Shown here: piece by piece, positions 63,076 through 64,000 of the stretch
Layout of the letters: each line of letters opens with the position of its first letter
Numbering within the stretch: the first letter of the stretch is position 1
DNA from: Myxococcus sp046520405
GTDB lineage: Bacteria; Myxococcota; Myxococcia; Myxococcales; Myxococcaceae
Direction of reading: 5' to 3'
Length of the DNA: 64,000 nt
Assembly (NCBI GenBank): GCA_046520405.1
Contig: JBKGHI010000014.1
Span: forward strand, 1-64,000
Notes under the pieces: generated by a model
The model's input: the letters and a program-made list of their open reading frames with translations, nothing else
What the model was told of the DNA's origin: nothing
The model's database searches: none
Made by a program: the position numbers and the translations under genes

Positions 63076-64000
63076 GGGGCCCCGGGGCGGCATGCGCGTC
63101 CGCGTCCAGTCCGTTGCCGCGAGCGTGGGGCATCCGCTCGTCCCAGTCTCCGTGGGCCATGGCCACGACGCCGTGGGCCCGGAACTGCTTCATCAGGGCC
63201 TGCACCCGCTCACGCCGCATCGGGCGGTTGAGCGCGGCGGCCGCCTGACGCAGCAACAACCACTCCGCGTTCGACAGGGACAGGTCCACCGCGGAAATCA
63301 CCTCGAGCGCATGGAGGAAGGCATCCCGCGCGGCTCGGGCACCTCGTGGAGGCGCTCGACCCACGGCGCCTCATTCTCGTCCAGGCGATCCAACAGCCGC
63401 TTGCGCGCCGCGGACGGGCTGTTGCGCAGCAGGTGCGCCAGCATGACCGTCTCCTCGGCGCGCAGGGCCCCGTCCGCGTCGAACAGGAGCCAGGCCCCTT
63501 CGATGAGCAGCTCCACGCACCGCGCGTCCACCGCGCGCACGACGGAGAACGCGTCGTCCAGGGCCCGGCGGTAGCGCGCGTACTGCACCACCGCATCCCC
63601 CAACCTGCGGGTCCGCCGCCAACTGGTGACGGAGGACGTCAGGACGCCCGCGAAGGGCAGGATGTTCCGCAGCACGCTTTCGCCCATCAACTTGTTGCCC
63701 AGTTGCCGCTCCATCTCCTCGGAGTCCGCGGTCAACATCCGCCCCACGAGCCCCGTCCCCTCCCCATCTTCCGGGGACACCGAGCCCGCGACGAGGGCAT
63801 TCAGGTGCAGGAGGTCCCACGGGTCATCCGGGTCGATGCGCAGTCCGAACGCGGACGCCACGTCACACATCATCCGGGCATGGATGAGCGAGCGCAGCAT
63901 CGTGTCCAACCCCATGGCGACCCCGGCCACGGGCACGGCCACGAGCGCCCCCACGAAGCCGGTGTCCATGGTGAACACGGCCGCGCTGGTGGAGATACCG
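63072..64000 (-). CDS. EcsC-like protein (5' end outside window; frameshifts)
   Basis: About 310 codons are visible. The frame enters from the right edge (GISTSAAVFTMDTGFVGALV), then DTMLRSLIHARMMCDVASAF and a helical region (RAEETVMLAHLLRNS) resembling EcsC/TerB-like proteins. A shift near 63325-63345 leads to RAARDAFLHALEVISAVDLS. A second near 63090-63150 would bring the stop to 63072-63074, overlapping the next ATG. Both have the sign of one missing base. The N-terminus hydrophobic segment implies membrane association. Function unknown; it heads the ATPase cluster. Confidence 0.5.

Overview
The window is about 70% GC, densely coded and rich in two-component and sigma-54 regulators. Several markers point to a myxobacterium of the Myxococcaceae (Myxococcus/Corallococcus/Pyxidicoccus type). 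Two secreted proteins end in a MYXO-CTERM sorting tail (Gly-Cys-Ser, one hydrophobic helix, Arg-rich end). The complete aibR-aibA-aibB-aibC-mvaS locus for the alternative isovaleryl-CoA route is present. There is an SP21-like small heat-shock protein and several very large surface proteins. I saw no rRNA or tRNA gene, CRISPR array, phage or insertion sequence.

Layout. 0-7 kb: a truncated SLC13-type anion carrier, an OsmC-like protein, an orphan NtrC-type activator, a hypothetical membrane-anchored protein, and a BlaI/M56 peptidase-TonB pair behind two perfect BlaI-type operators. 7-10 kb (minus): a three-gene overlapping phosphorelay of globin-coupled kinase, tandem receiver protein and receiver-kinase. 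10-14.6 kb: a LysM/Cys-His hydrolase, a MerC-like membrane protein, a decayed ABC exporter and a LysR regulator. 14.8-20.4 kb (minus): patatin phospholipase, DUF6232 protein, TetR, POTRA/D15 barrel protein, TetR, with related TGAC...GTCA sites. 20.4-27.3 kb: subtilisin-like protease (MYXO-CTERM), BON/SRPBCC membrane protein, proline-rich peptide, phosphoribosyltransferase, fatty-acid desaturase.

27.5-46.6 kb (plus) is the most striking block. A PAS histidine kinase and sigma-54 activator pair is followed by a lone receiver, a 2,756-residue Ig-like/TSP3 surface protein, an OmpA/TSP3 porin-like protein, an OmpA-FecR protein, a CHASE2 protein and a receiver-GAF-degenerate GGDEF protein. An exact 23-bp repeat lies at the same distance (centre near -121/-122) from two -24/-12 promoters, one ahead of the lone receiver and one ahead of the giant protein. 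This looks like the activator's own enhancer and gives a testable regulon.

46.7-48.5 kb holds an overlapping aspartyl/asparaginyl hydroxylase, Nif11-type small protein and sulfotransferase operon. 48.5-53 kb (minus): DUF6232 and pseudo-receiver proteins and another kinase/activator pair. 53-57.7 kb: the aib/mvaS locus under an 18-bp palindrome. 57.8-64 kb: Hsp20, small secreted or membrane proteins, a SnoaL-like lipoprotein, and on the minus strand a P1B-like ATPase lacking the CPx motif with HMA-like and EcsC-like partners.

About ten otherwise intact genes are each broken by one or two frameshifts. Nearly every shift has the sign of one missing base, and the clearest sits in a C-run. This looks like base under-calling rather than gene decay; the ABC cassette, which also lacks whole segments, is the exception.
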